Positions 29,665-38,952 of a stretch of DNA of 54,317 nucleotides are shown piece after piece (the stretch's first letter is position 1; each line of letters starts with the position of its first letter). The notes beneath the pieces are model-generated. The model did not search any database. It saw only the letters and a list, made by a program, of their open reading frames with translations, and had not been told where the DNA came from. Source of the stretch: Vibrio harveyi NBRC 15634 = ATCC 14126 = KCTC 12724 (lineage in GTDB: Bacteria > Pseudomonadota > Gammaproteobacteria > Enterobacterales > Vibrionaceae); assembly GCF_001591145.1 (NCBI RefSeq), contig NZ_BCUF01000039.1, positions 1 through 54,317 on the forward strand. The letters are read 5' to 3'. A program made the position numbers and the translations under genes.

Positions 29665-31293
29665 CTAGTCGAGTTGAGGACCTGCAGCCACTAGTGATTT
29701 ACCTTCTGCGTTGTCAGTGTACTTATCAAAGTTGTTGATGAAGCGCTCTGCCAAGTCTTTTGCTTTGCTTTCCCATTGTAGTGGGTCAACGTAGGTATCA
29801 CGTGGGTCAAGGATGCTTGGGTCCACGCCAGGAAGTGAAGTAGGCACTTCTAGGTTGAAGATAGGAATATGCTTAGTCTTCGCATCTTCAATTGATCCAT
29901 CAAGGATTGCGTCGATGATGCCGCGTGTATCTTGGATAGAGATACGCTTGCCGCTGCCGTTCCAGCCTGTGTTCACTAGGTAAGCTTCTGCACCTGCTGC
30001 TTCCATGCGTTTCACTAGCACTTCTGCGTACTTAGTTGGGTGTAGAGTTAGGAATGCTGCACCAAAACATGCTGAGAACGTTGGCGTTGGTTCAGTGATG
30101 CCACGCTCAGTACCTGCTAGCTTAGCGGTAAAGCCAGACAAGAAGTGGTACTTAGTTTGCTCAGGTGTCAGTTTAGACACAGGAGGAAGTACGCCGAACG
30201 CATCAGCCGATAGGAAGATCACTTTGTTTGCGTGACCGCCTTTCGATACTGGTTTGACGATATTGTCGATGTGATGCAGTGGGTAAGACACACGAGTGTT
30301 TTCAGTCTTAGAACCATCATCAAAGTCGATAGAACCATCGCTACGAACCGTTACGTTCTCTAATAGCGCATCACGGCGGATAGCATTGTAGATATCAGGC
30401 TCAGCTTCTTTAGATAGCTTGATGGTCTTCGCGTAACAGCCGCCTTCGAAGTTGAATACGCCATCGTCATCCCAACCATGCTCGTCATCACCAATTAGTG
30501 CACGTTTAGGATCAGTAGATAGGGTAGTTTTACCTGTGCCAGACAGACCGAAGAAGATTGCTACATCGCCTTCTTCACCCATATTTGCACTACAGTGCAT
30601 TGATGCGATGTCTTTCAGCGGAAGGAAGTAGTTCATCATGGCGAACATACCTTTCTTCATTTCGCCGCCGTACCAAGTACCGCCGATCAACTGAGTGCGC
30701 TCTGTTAGGTTGAATACGGTGAAGTTTTCAGAGTTCAAACCGTGCTCTTCCCACTTCTCGTTCGTGCATTTCGCGCCGTTCATTACGACGAAATCAGGTT
30801 CAAACGTTGCCAACTCTTCTTCTGTTGGACGGATGAACATGTTTTTCACGAAGTGTGCTTGCCATGCAACTTCTGTGATCACTCGAATGCTCAAACGAGT
30901 GTCTGGGTTTGCACCACAATAACCGTCAATCACAAATAGACGCTTACCTGAAAGTTGGTTGGTCACTAGCTCTTTTAGGTCGTCCCATACTTCTTTGTTG
31001 ATTGGTTTGTTGTCGTTTTTCACTGCGTCAGAAGTCCACCACATGTGCTCTTCTGTCGTTGCATCTTTAACAATGTACTTATCTTTTGGTGAGCGACCAG
31101 TAAAGATACCAGTGTCTACGGCAACCGCGCCGAGTTCTGTAACCACACCACGTTCATAACCTGTTAGGTCAGCACGGGTCTCTTCCTCAAACAGCATTTC
31201 GTAGCTTGGGTTGCGAACAACCTCTTTAACGTTATGCAGTCCGTGTTTGGTTAGATCAAGTGTTGCAGCCTTTGTATGTTCCATAACGGTCAT
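29665..31293 (-). CDS. pckA: Phosphoenolpyruvate carboxykinase (ATP)
   Basis: PckA converts oxaloacetate and ATP to phosphoenolpyruvate, the first committed step of gluconeogenesis. The 542-residue protein has the kinase loop GLSGTGKTTLS, a metal-binding DDEHGWDDDGVFNFEGGCYAK region and R65-type FTGRSPKDKY. It belongs to the ATP-type family. AAGGAG sits 5 nt before ATG 31293. The hslR-hslO-pck order is the same as in E. coli. Upstream lie 337 non-coding bases with a 16-bp palindrome (31469-31484) that may be an operator. Confidence 0.98.
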   Translation of the reverse strand: MTVMEHTKAATLDLTKHGLHNVKEVVRNPSYEMLFEEETRADLTGYERGVVTELGAVAVDTGIFTGRSPKDKYIVKDATTEEHMWWTSDAVKNDNKPINKEVWDDLKELVTNQLSGKRLFVIDGYCGANPDTRLSIRVITEVAWQAHFVKNMFIRPTEEELATFEPDFVVMNGAKCTNEKWEEHGLNSENFTVFNLTERTQLIGGTWYGGEMKKGMFAMMNYFLPLKDIASMHCSANMGEEGDVAIFFGLSGTGKTTLSTDPKRALIGDDEHGWDDDGVFNFEGGCYAKTIKLSKEAEPDIYNAIRRDALLENVTVRSDGSIDFDDGSKTENTRVSYPLHHIDNIVKPVSKGGHANKVIFLSADAFGVLPPVSKLTPEQTKYHFLSGFTAKLAGTERGITEPTPTFSACFGAAFLTLHPTKYAEVLVKRMEAAGAEAYLVNTGWNGSGKRISIQDTRGIIDAILDGSIEDAKTKHIPIFNLEVPTSLPGVDPSILDPRDTYVDPLQWESKAKDLAERFINNFDKYTDNAEGKSLVAAGPQLD

Positions 31294-31630
31294 AGGTGCT
31301 CCTTATAAGGATTTTTGTAGGGATTTTGTAAGAATGTTTTAATTTTTATCTGCTCACCATGCTAGCAACGGGGCGGGGAGAAAACAGGGATATAGTTCAA
31401 AAATTATCCATGATTTCAATGTGGTTTTAGGTAACCCGTCACATATTGGTGCGAATAGTTTATCGTGGGCGCAAACCTTTGCGCTAGGGCAAAAGAATTA
31501 TTAATTATTTAAAATTAAGCGGTTGCTTTATTACGTGGAAAGCCAAGTTATACGAGGGTTTGATCACAAAAAGGCCAGCGTTGCGCTGGCCTTTTGAAGG
31601 GTAAATTACATGCTTGTTAAGCTATGAAAA
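31294..31630 (-). promoter_or_regulatory. pckA upstream region with inverted repeat
   Basis: No gene is present. GCGCAAA-CC-TTTGCGC (31469-31484) is a perfect inverted repeat about 176 bp before the pckA start. The hslO terminator lies at 31568-31594. I see no convincing CRP or Cra site, although pck is carbon-regulated in relatives. Confidence 0.5.
31568..31594 (-). terminator. hslO terminator (bidirectional shape)
   Basis: AAAAGGCCAGCG and CGCTGGCCTTTT form a perfect 12-bp stem with a TTG loop. It is T-flanked on either strand. It lies about 37 nt after the hslO stop. Confidence 0.92.
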
Positions 31631-32506
31631 TTAATGCACGGTTTTATTGTCTGAAGTTGCCTGCGTATACAGTTCGGTAATTTCAGGTTCGTCGAACGTG
31701 TATGACGTGCCGCAGTAATCACAATGTAAAGAAATTGATCCTTCTTCGGCTAAAATGTCATAAATTTCAGTTTTATCAACAGTAATGATCGCTGCACCGC
31801 TACGCTCACGAGAACAACCACAGTGGAATTCCACCGGTTGCGGTTCGTATAGGCGAACAGAATCTTGGTTGTATAGACGGTAAAGCAGTTCATTTGCAGG
31901 TAGTGTGAACAGCTCTTCGTTTTTCACTGTCGCAGTCAGTTGCTCTAGGTGCTCAAAGTCTTCAGGTGTACCTGTACCATCTGGCATTACCTGAATCATC
32001 ATACCTGCTGCGTGCTTTTTGCCCTCATGTTCACCAGTGCGGATCCAAAGACGTGTTTTTAGCTGTTCTGAGTTTGCGAAGTAACCTTCGATAACGTCAG
32101 CTAGCGTTTCACCTTCTAGACCAACCACGCCTTGGTAGCGTTCGCCTTTTTTAGGTTCGATGGTGATCACCAGGTAGCCTTTACCCATCATGTCGTGCAG
32201 GCTTGCGTCTTCAGCAATGTCGCCTTCCCAACGTGCAACGCCGCGGATCTTCTGATCGTGGTCGCCGTTAATGACAGCTAGTGATACAGGACCATCACCT
32301 TGTAGTTGGATAGTGATTGAGCCTTCGAACTTCAAAGTTGCAGTTAAAAGAGTGGTTGAAACGAGTAGCTCACCCAACAGTTTTTGCAGTGCTGCCGGAT
32401 ATTCCTTGCTGGAGATAATACGTTGGTATGCTTCATCCAATTGAACCAACTCGCCACGTACTGAAAGATCTTCGAATAGGTAGCGGTTTAAAACATTATT
32501 TGCCAT
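31631..32506 (-). CDS. hslO: Redox-regulated chaperone Hsp33
   Basis: Hsp33 is a holdase chaperone switched on by oxidation. I start at ATG 32506 (MANNVLNRYLF), giving 291 residues with AGGAAAG about 5 nt upstream; the upstream extension of the frame overlaps hslR and is not part of the family. The redox zinc centre is visible near the C-terminus as CGC (FHCGCSRERSG) and CDYC (HCDYCGTSYTF). It lies 31 nt downstream of hslR on the same strand, probably one operon. Confidence 0.97.
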   Translation of the reverse strand: MANNVLNRYLFEDLSVRGELVQLDEAYQRIISSKEYPAALQKLLGELLVSTTLLTATLKFEGSITIQLQGDGPVSLAVINGDHDQKIRGVARWEGDIAEDASLHDMMGKGYLVITIEPKKGERYQGVVGLEGETLADVIEGYFANSEQLKTRLWIRTGEHEGKKHAAGMMIQVMPDGTGTPEDFEHLEQLTATVKNEELFTLPANELLYRLYNQDSVRLYEPQPVEFHCGCSRERSGAAIITVDKTEIYDILAEEGSISLHCDYCGTSYTFDEPEITELYTQATSDNKTVH

Positions 32507-32537
32507 GGAGTGCTTTCCTCGTCGGTAATTCCGGCTT

Positions 32538-32924
32538 TTATTGGTGTTTGAACTTGATGATGTCGCGGCGCTGCTTCTTATCTGGGCGGCGTTCCGGACT
32601 TGGGTTGTGGGCGTTGAGTTTGCGCTGCATCGCATGCTCTTCACGTTGGCTGATGCTTGATTCAGTCTCGCGATATAGCGTTTGAGCGATAGGTGCGCCT
32701 CGGCGTTGATCAGAGATTTTCTCGATGATCACCGTCTTCTCTTCGTTACCTTGACGAAGGCGAATCTCAGCACCCAATTCAACGATTTTACTTGGTTTGC
32801 TTCGTTGCCCATTATAGTGGACTTTACCGCCATCGACCATATTACGAGCGATAGAGCGGGTTTTATAGAATCTGGCAGCCCACAGCCATTTATCTAGCCT
32901 TACGGCTTCATTTACGGAACTCAT
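32538..32924 (-). CDS. hslR: Heat shock protein 15, ribosome-associated S4-domain protein
   Basis: Hsp15 rescues stalled 50S subunits that carry tRNA-linked nascent chains after heat shock. The 128-residue protein begins with an S4 RNA-binding domain (VRLDKWLWAARFYKTRSIARNMVDGGKVHYNG, about 8-40) and ends in a basic tail (RRPDKKQRRDIIKFKHQ). Length and layout are typical. It leads the hslR-hslO pair and is divergent from gspC, with 256 bp between the starts. Confidence 0.96.
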   Translation of the reverse strand: MSSVNEAVRLDKWLWAARFYKTRSIARNMVDGGKVHYNGQRSKPSKIVELGAEIRLRQGNEEKTVIIEKISDQRRGAPIAQTLYRETESSISQREEHAMQRKLNAHNPSPERRPDKKQRRDIIKFKHQ

Positions 32925-33059
32925 AGAACTCTGTGCAATCTAATCACTGCATTAATGGCGCAGTGACTGGTGGATTATTCACCTACAGATGGTGCCAAGG
33001 CTGTTTTTTTTCAAGGGAGTTGGCAAAAACGGCATAAGAAAAAGGTATGAAAAGGAACT

Positions 33060-33075
33060 TGTGATATAGTTCACT
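33060..33075. promoter_or_regulatory. CRP-like site upstream of gspC
   Basis: TGTGA-TATAGT-TCACT matches 9 of 10 conserved positions of the CRP consensus. It lies about 105 bp upstream of the gspC start codon in the hslR-gspC intergenic region, a plausible distance for an activator. It is a sequence match only. Confidence 0.55.
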
Positions 33076-33180
33076 GCTCTTTGTTGAGTAGTAATTTTAT
33101 TGCAATTTTAGCAAGATAGGGTCGACATTCTTTGACTTATACTTAAGGTCGACGGACGTAAGAATAAAGGAATCAATTCA

Positions 33181-34104
33181 GTGAAGCGTTTAGAGCTAAG
33201 TGCAGGATTAGCAAGCAGCCCGCTACTGGCTCAGATTAAGTCCAACAATCACACCATTCAAGCGAAACTTAGTGTGCTTCTTACTTGTCTATTTATAGCA
33301 ATGACGGGTTGGATACTTGGCAAAGTGGTGTGGCTAGCAATGCCTCAAACTTCTGATGTGGCTCAATGGAAGCCGTCAGCAAGTGCTGTTGCGTCAACGA
33401 ATAAAAAAGACGCGATTGATTTTAACGCCCTCCAAAATGCCAATTTGTTCGGGAAGTACACTGAGCAAAAGCCGGTCGTAATAGAACAACCTGTCGTGCA
33501 AGATGCGCCTAAAACCCGCTTAAACCTAACACTTGTTGGTGCAGTTGCGAGCAGCAACGCAAAAACGAGTTTGGCGGTTATTGCCAATCGAGGTAAGCAA
33601 GCGACATATGGTATTGGCGAAGAAATTGACGGCACACGAGCAGAATTAAAAGCGGTATTGGTCGATCGCGTGATCATTGACAACCAAGGTCGAGACGAAA
33701 CCTTGATGCTACAAGGCATCGAGTACAGCAAACTGTCTGAAAGTCGACCGGTTAATCAACCCAAAGCTCAAAAAGCAAATAACTCATCCGCAGTGAATGA
33801 AAAGGTTGATCAAATCCGCGCGGAAATTGCTAAAGATCCGCAAAGCGTATTCAAGTACATCAACATTTCTCCGGTTAAGAAAGACGGAGGGATTGTCGGC
33901 TATCGCGTTTCACCAGGACGTGATGCGGCACTGTTTAATGATGTCGGTCTAAAAGCTGGTGATATTGCGGTGCAATTAAACGGGATCGATTTAAGTGATC
34001 CATCATCTTCAGTAGAACTGATGCAAGTGATGAACGATCCGCAAGAATTGAATTTGACTGTTGAGCGTGATGGTCAACAGTACGACATCTATATCCAATT
34101 GTAA
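33181..34104 (+). CDS. gspC: Type II secretion system protein GspC (EpsC)
   Basis: GspC links the inner-membrane platform to the outer-membrane secretin GspD and helps select substrates. The 307-residue protein has a short cytoplasmic start, one transmembrane helix (about 31-53), a homology-region domain (about 85-185, ALQNANLFGKY; LVGAVASSN) and a C-terminal PDZ domain (about 215-305, GLKAGDIAVQLNGIDLSDPSS). The start is GTG 33181 with AAAGGAA upstream. It is the first gene of a 12-gene operon on one strand, gspC to gspN. Confidence 0.97.
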   Translation: MKRLELSAGLASSPLLAQIKSNNHTIQAKLSVLLTCLFIAMTGWILGKVVWLAMPQTSDVAQWKPSASAVASTNKKDAIDFNALQNANLFGKYTEQKPVVIEQPVVQDAPKTRLNLTLVGAVASSNAKTSLAVIANRGKQATYGIGEEIDGTRAELKAVLVDRVIIDNQGRDETLMLQGIEYSKLSESRPVNQPKAQKANNSSAVNEKVDQIRAEIAKDPQSVFKYINISPVKKDGGIVGYRVSPGRDAALFNDVGLKAGDIAVQLNGIDLSDPSSSVELMQVMNDPQELNLTVERDGQQYDIYIQL

Positions 34105-34140
34105 TACTTAGGCAACCAGCGTAAGTTCAGGGAGACATAC

Positions 34141-36177
34141 GTGAAACATTGGTTTAGCAAAAGTGCTTGGTTACTAGCAGGTACACTACTCTGCGCACCG
34201 GGTGCGATGGCGAACGAGTTTAGTGCTAGCTTCAAAGGCACAGACATTCAAGAATTCATCAACATTGTTGGTCGTAACCTAGAGAAGACCATCATCGTTG
34301 ACCCATCGGTACGCGGCAAAATCGACGTACGCAGCTACGACGTTCTTAACGAAAAGCAATACTATAGCTTCTTCCTTAACGTTCTTGAGGTGTATGGCTA
34401 TGCTGTTGTGGAAATGGACAACGGCGTACTAAAAGTCATCAAGGCGAAAGATTCAAAAACCTCTGCGATTCCAGTTTTGGGCGATGACAGTGCGCAAGGC
34501 GACAGCGTGATTACACGTGTGGTAGCGGTGCGTAACGTATCGGTTCGTGAATTATCGCCGCTACTGCGTCAACTTATCGATAATGCGGGCGCGGGTAACG
34601 TCGTGCACTATGACCCTGCTAACATCATTTTGATCACAGGTCGTGCTGCGGTGGTTAACCGCCTTGCTGAAATCATCAAGCGTGTTGACCAAGCGGGTGA
34701 CAAAGAGATCGAAGTGGTTGAGCTGCGTAATGCATCTGCTTCTGAAATGGTTCGTATCGTTGATGCCCTGAACAAAACGACGAACCAAAAAAGCACACCT
34801 GAATTCCTAGAACCAAAAATCGTAGCGGATGAGCGTACCAACTCAATCCTGATTTCTGGTGACCCAAAAGTACGTGCTCGTCTGAAGCGTTTGATTCGTC
34901 AACTTGATGTCGAAATGGCGACTAAAGGTAACAACCGCGTGGTGTACCTCAAGTACGCTAAAGCAGAAGACCTAGTTGATGTACTAAAAGGTGTTTCTGA
35001 TAACCTACAGGCTGAGAAACAAGCGGGTCAAAAAGGTGGTTCATCTTCTGCAAAACGTGGTGAAGTGGTGATTGCAGCTCATGAGGCAACTAACTCGCTC
35101 GTACTGACAGCTCCGCCAGATATCATGATGGCACTGCAGGACGTGATTTCTCAGTTGGATATCCGTCGTGCGCAAGTATTGATTGAAGCGCTAATCGTTG
35201 AAATGTCGGAAGGTGATGGTATTAATCTTGGCGTTCAATGGGGCTCGTTGGAAACGGGGGCGGTTATCCAATACGGCAACACTGGTGCACCGATTGGTCA
35301 GGTGATGGTTGGTCTGGAAGAAGCGAAAGATACGACTGAAAAGAAACCGATTCGTGACTCAGATACTGGTGCGATTAAGTACTACGAAGAAACGACAGTG
35401 AAAGGTGACTATTCGACCCTAGCATCCGCTCTTGGTGGTGTTAATGGTGCGGCAATGAGCATCATGATGGGTGACTGGACTGCACTGATTACGGCAGTGT
35501 CATCGGACTCAAACTCAAACATTCTGTCCTCTCCAAGCATTACTGTAATGGATAACGGTGAAGCGTCATTCATTGTTGGTGAGGAAGTGCCAGTAATTAC
35601 TGGTTCTACTGCTGGTTCAAACAATGACAATCCATTCCAAACGGTCGATCGTAAGGAAGTGGGTATCAAACTCAAAGTGGTTCCTCAGATCAACGAAGGT
35701 GACTCTGTTCAACTGAACATTGAACAAGAAGTTTCTAACGTGCTAGGTGCAAATGGTGCTGTTGACGTGCGTTTTGCTAAGCGCCAATTGAACACTTCAG
35801 TAATGATTCAAGACGGTCAAATGCTGGTTCTTGGTGGTCTAGTTGATGAGCGTGCGCTTGAAAGTGAATCTAAAGTGCCACTGCTGGGCGATATTCCAGT
35901 GCTTGGTCATCTGTTTAAATCAACCAGCACACAAACTGAGAAGCGTAACTTGATGGTGTTCATCAAGCCGACCATTATCCGTGATGGTATGACGGCTGAT
36001 GGTATTACGCAGCGTAAGTACAACTTCATCCGTGCTGAGCAGCTATACAAAGCACAAGAAGGTTTGAAACTGATGGATGATTCAAACATTCCAGTGATGC
36101 CTGAATTTGGTCAGGAACGTAAGCACCCTGCTGAAATCCAAGCCTTCATCGATCAGATGGTAAAGAATAATGGTTGA
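34141..36177 (+). CDS. gspD: Type II secretion system secretin GspD (EpsD)
   Basis: GspD forms the 15-fold outer-membrane channel through which folded proteins leave the cell. The 678-residue protein has a signal peptide (about 1-24, ending AMA), N0 domain (FKGTDIQEFINIVGRN), N1-N3 domains (RVVAVRNVSVREL; VVELRNASASEM; VYLKYAKAEDLVDVL) and the C-terminal secretin core with VPVITGS and LVLGGLVDE. A short S-domain-like end follows. GTG 34141 is preceded by AGGGAG. Its stop overlaps the gspE start by 8 bp. Confidence 0.98.
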   Translation: MKHWFSKSAWLLAGTLLCAPGAMANEFSASFKGTDIQEFINIVGRNLEKTIIVDPSVRGKIDVRSYDVLNEKQYYSFFLNVLEVYGYAVVEMDNGVLKVIKAKDSKTSAIPVLGDDSAQGDSVITRVVAVRNVSVRELSPLLRQLIDNAGAGNVVHYDPANIILITGRAAVVNRLAEIIKRVDQAGDKEIEVVELRNASASEMVRIVDALNKTTNQKSTPEFLEPKIVADERTNSILISGDPKVRARLKRLIRQLDVEMATKGNNRVVYLKYAKAEDLVDVLKGVSDNLQAEKQAGQKGGSSSAKRGEVVIAAHEATNSLVLTAPPDIMMALQDVISQLDIRRAQVLIEALIVEMSEGDGINLGVQWGSLETGAVIQYGNTGAPIGQVMVGLEEAKDTTEKKPIRDSDTGAIKYYEETTVKGDYSTLASALGGVNGAAMSIMMGDWTALITAVSSDSNSNILSSPSITVMDNGEASFIVGEEVPVITGSTAGSNNDNPFQTVDRKEVGIKLKVVPQINEGDSVQLNIEQEVSNVLGANGAVDVRFAKRQLNTSVMIQDGQMLVLGGLVDERALESESKVPLLGDIPVLGHLFKSTSTQTEKRNLMVFIKPTIIRDGMTADGITQRKYNFIRAEQLYKAQEGLKLMDDSNIPVMPEFGQERKHPAEIQAFIDQMVKNNG

Positions 36178-37672
36178 TATGTTAGACACTGCGCCAAGTA
36201 TGCGCCGTCTGCCATTCAGTTTTGCCAACCGCTTTAAACTGGTATTGGAGACGGAGCACCCTGAGCGCCCTCCAATTCTGTATTACGTAGAGCCGCTCAA
36301 TCCTGCGGCTCTCGTTGAAGTACGCCGAGTTCTAAAACAAAACTTTATCCCTCAAGCGATGGATAAAGAAGCGTTCGACAAAAAGCTCACTGAAGCTTAT
36401 CAGCGAGACTCTTCTGAAGCTCGTCAGTTGATGGAAGACATTGGTGCAGACAGTGATGACTTTTTCTCTTTAGCGGAAGAATTGCCGCACGATGAAGACT
36501 TGTTGGAGTCTGAAGATGATGCACCAATCATCAAGTTGATTAACGCCATGCTTGGTGAAGCGATCAAAGAAGGGGCGTCGGATATCCATATCGAGACGTT
36601 TGAGAAAACCCTTTCGATTCGTTTCCGTGTTGATGGTGTATTGCGTGAAGTCTTAACCCCAAGCCGTAAGCTCGCTCCTTTGCTGGTTTCTCGTGTGAAG
36701 GTAATGGCGAAGCTTGATATTGCAGAAAAACGTGTACCTCAAGATGGTCGTATTTCGCTGCGTATTGGTGGTCGTGCAGTAGACGTGCGTGTATCGACCA
36801 TGCCTTCATCACATGGTGAACGTGTCGTAATGCGTCTGTTGGATAAGAACGCGACTCGTCTTGATCTACACAGCTTAGGTATGACGCCGTCTGTGCATGA
36901 TAACTTCCGTCATTTGATTGGTCGTCCTCATGGCATCATATTGGTGACCGGTCCGACAGGCTCGGGTAAGTCGACCACCTTGTATGCTGGCTTACAAGAG
37001 ATCAACAGCAACGAGCGCAACATTCTTACCGTTGAAGACCCGATTGAATTTGATATCGATGGCATCGGTCAAACGCAAGTGAACCCGAAGGTCGACATGA
37101 CGTTTGCGCGTGGTTTGCGTGCGATTCTTCGTCAAGACCCAGACGTCGTGATGGTCGGTGAGATCCGTGACTTAGAAACCGCACAGATTGCTGTACAAGC
37201 GTCTTTGACTGGTCACTTAGTAATGTCAACGCTACACACCAATACCGCAGTTGGCGCAATCACGCGTCTGCGCGATATGGGTATCGAACCATTCCTGATT
37301 TCTTCTTCGCTATTGGGCGTGCTAGCTCAGCGCCTAGTTCGTACACTTTGTTCTGACTGTAAAGAACCATACGAAGCGGATAAAGAACAGAAGAAGCTGT
37401 TTGGTTTAGAAGAACACGAATCATTGACTTTGCATCGTGCTAAAGGTTGTGAAGTGTGTAACCAGAAAGGTTACCGTGGACGTACTGGTATTCATGAACT
37501 GCTGATGGTGGATGAGAAGGTTCAAGAGCTGATCCACAGTGAAGCGGGTGAGCAAGAAATTGAGAAAGCCGTACGTGCACACACACCAAGTATTCGTAGT
37601 GATGGTTTAAGTAAGGTTCACCGTGGTATCACTTCTCTTGAAGAAGTCATGCGAGTGACCAAGGAAGCGTAA
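36170..37672 (+). CDS. gspE: Type II secretion system ATPase GspE (EpsE)
   Basis: GspE is the hexameric cytoplasmic ATPase that powers pseudopilus assembly. The 500-residue protein has an N-terminal domain that binds GspL, Walker A GPTGSGKSTT, an Asp box (LTVEDPIEF), Walker B (DPDVVMVGEIRD), a His box (STLHTN) and the zinc-binding tetracysteine segment (CSDC...CEVC). Start ATG 36170 overlaps gspD by 8 bp; an alternative ATG at 36179 avoids the overlap. Its stop overlaps the gspF start codon by one base (TAATG). Confidence 0.98.
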   Translation: MVDMLDTAPSMRRLPFSFANRFKLVLETEHPERPPILYYVEPLNPAALVEVRRVLKQNFIPQAMDKEAFDKKLTEAYQRDSSEARQLMEDIGADSDDFFSLAEELPHDEDLLESEDDAPIIKLINAMLGEAIKEGASDIHIETFEKTLSIRFRVDGVLREVLTPSRKLAPLLVSRVKVMAKLDIAEKRVPQDGRISLRIGGRAVDVRVSTMPSSHGERVVMRLLDKNATRLDLHSLGMTPSVHDNFRHLIGRPHGIILVTGPTGSGKSTTLYAGLQEINSNERNILTVEDPIEFDIDGIGQTQVNPKVDMTFARGLRAILRQDPDVVMVGEIRDLETAQIAVQASLTGHLVMSTLHTNTAVGAITRLRDMGIEPFLISSSLLGVLAQRLVRTLCSDCKEPYEADKEQKKLFGLEEHESLTLHRAKGCEVCNQKGYRGRTGIHELLMVDEKVQELIHSEAGEQEIEKAVRAHTPSIRSDGLSKVHRGITSLEEVMRVTKEA

Positions 37673-38892
37673 TGGCAGCATTTGAATACAAAGCGCTGGA
37701 TGCGAGAGGCAAACAAAAGAAAGGCACTATTGAAGGGGATAACGCCCGTCAGGTGCGCCAACGCCTAAAAGAGCAGGGCATGATCCCTGTTGAGGTGATG
37801 GAAGCCAAAGCGAAAGCCGCTAAGTCTTCAGGTGGTTCGGTTGGCTTCAAACGTGGTATCAAAACCGCAGAACTTGCCTTGATTACGCGTCAGCTATCAA
37901 CGCTTGTACAATCTGGTATGCCCTTGGAAGAGTGTTTAAAAGCTGTTTCTGAGCAAGCTGAAAAGCCGCGTATTCGTTCGATGATCGCAGCAGTGCGCTC
38001 AAAAGTGACTGAGGGTTATCCGCTGGCAGACAGTTTGGGTGATTACCCACATGTGTTTGATGAGCTATTTCGTTCTATGGTGGCTGCTGGTGAAAAATCC
38101 GGTCACTTAGATGCGGTATTGGAGCGATTAGCGGAATACGTAGAAAACCGCCAGAAGATGCGTAATAAACTGCTTCAAGCCATGATTTACCCTGTGGTAC
38201 TTGTGGTGTTTGCGGTGGGTATCGTGTCGTTACTGCTTTCTTCAGTGGTGCCGAAAATCATCGAACCAATCATTCAAATGGGGCAAGAGCTACCACAGTC
38301 GACGCAAGTATTGTTGTCAGCCAGTGAATTTGTCCAAGAATGGGGTTTAATCATCTTTGTTGTGTTGGTGGTGTTTTTCTATGGCTTGAAGCTCGCACTG
38401 CAAAGACCCAACTTCCGTTTAGCATGGGACAGAAAAATCCTCAGTCTGCCTTTGCTAGGTAAAATCTCTCGAGGTCTTAATACGTCTCGATTTGCACGCA
38501 CGTTATCGATTTGTACTTCAAGTGCGATTCCTATTCTTGAAGGTATGCGCGTCGCGGTGGACGTTATGTCAAACCGATACGTGAAACAACAGGTCTTAGT
38601 GGCGGCTGACAACGTACGTGAAGGTGCAAGTCTGCGCAAAGCGTTGGATCAAACTCGCTTGTTTCCACCAATGATGTTGCACATGATTTCTAGTGGTGAG
38701 CAGAGTGGTGAACTAGAGAGCATGCTAACCCGTGCGGCTGACAACCAAGACCAAAACTTTGAATCTACAGTGAATATCGCTTTGGGGATTTTCACTCCAG
38801 TGTTAATTGCACTGATGGCTGGTCTCGTTCTTTTCATCGTAATGGCGACATTGATGCCAATGTTGGAAATGAATAACTTGATGAGCGGATAA
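37672..38892 (+). CDS. gspF: Type II secretion system inner membrane protein GspF (EpsF)
   Basis: GspF is the polytopic platform protein through which GspE drives pseudopilin insertion. The 406-residue protein has two homologous cytoplasmic helical domains, each followed by membrane helices. Clear helices are LLQAMIYPVVLVVFAVGIVSLLL, GLIIFVVLVVFFYGLKLAL and FTPVLIALMAGLVLFIVMATLMPM. The family signature LITRQLSTLVQSGMPLEECL is near the N-terminus. It overlaps gspE by one base and is followed by a 60-bp gap containing a hairpin before gspG. Confidence 0.97.
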   Translation: MAAFEYKALDARGKQKKGTIEGDNARQVRQRLKEQGMIPVEVMEAKAKAAKSSGGSVGFKRGIKTAELALITRQLSTLVQSGMPLEECLKAVSEQAEKPRIRSMIAAVRSKVTEGYPLADSLGDYPHVFDELFRSMVAAGEKSGHLDAVLERLAEYVENRQKMRNKLLQAMIYPVVLVVFAVGIVSLLLSSVVPKIIEPIIQMGQELPQSTQVLLSASEFVQEWGLIIFVVLVVFFYGLKLALQRPNFRLAWDRKILSLPLLGKISRGLNTSRFARTLSICTSSAIPILEGMRVAVDVMSNRYVKQQVLVAADNVREGASLRKALDQTRLFPPMMLHMISSGEQSGELESMLTRAADNQDQNFESTVNIALGIFTPVLIALMAGLVLFIVMATLMPMLEMNNLMSG

Positions 38893-38902
38893 AATTCGAG
38901 TT

Positions 38903-38929
38903 AAGTCGTGTCTATTGATGGCACGGCTT
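38903..38929 (+). repeat. Hairpin between gspF and gspG
   Basis: AAGTCGTG (38903-38910) and CACGGCTT (38922-38929) pair over 8 bp with one G-U, around an 11-nt loop. No T-run follows. It is the only sizeable gap inside the gsp operon and sits just before the major pseudopilin gene. Confidence 0.55.
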
Positions 38930-38952
38930 GAATCTAACTTTCGGAGAAAATA

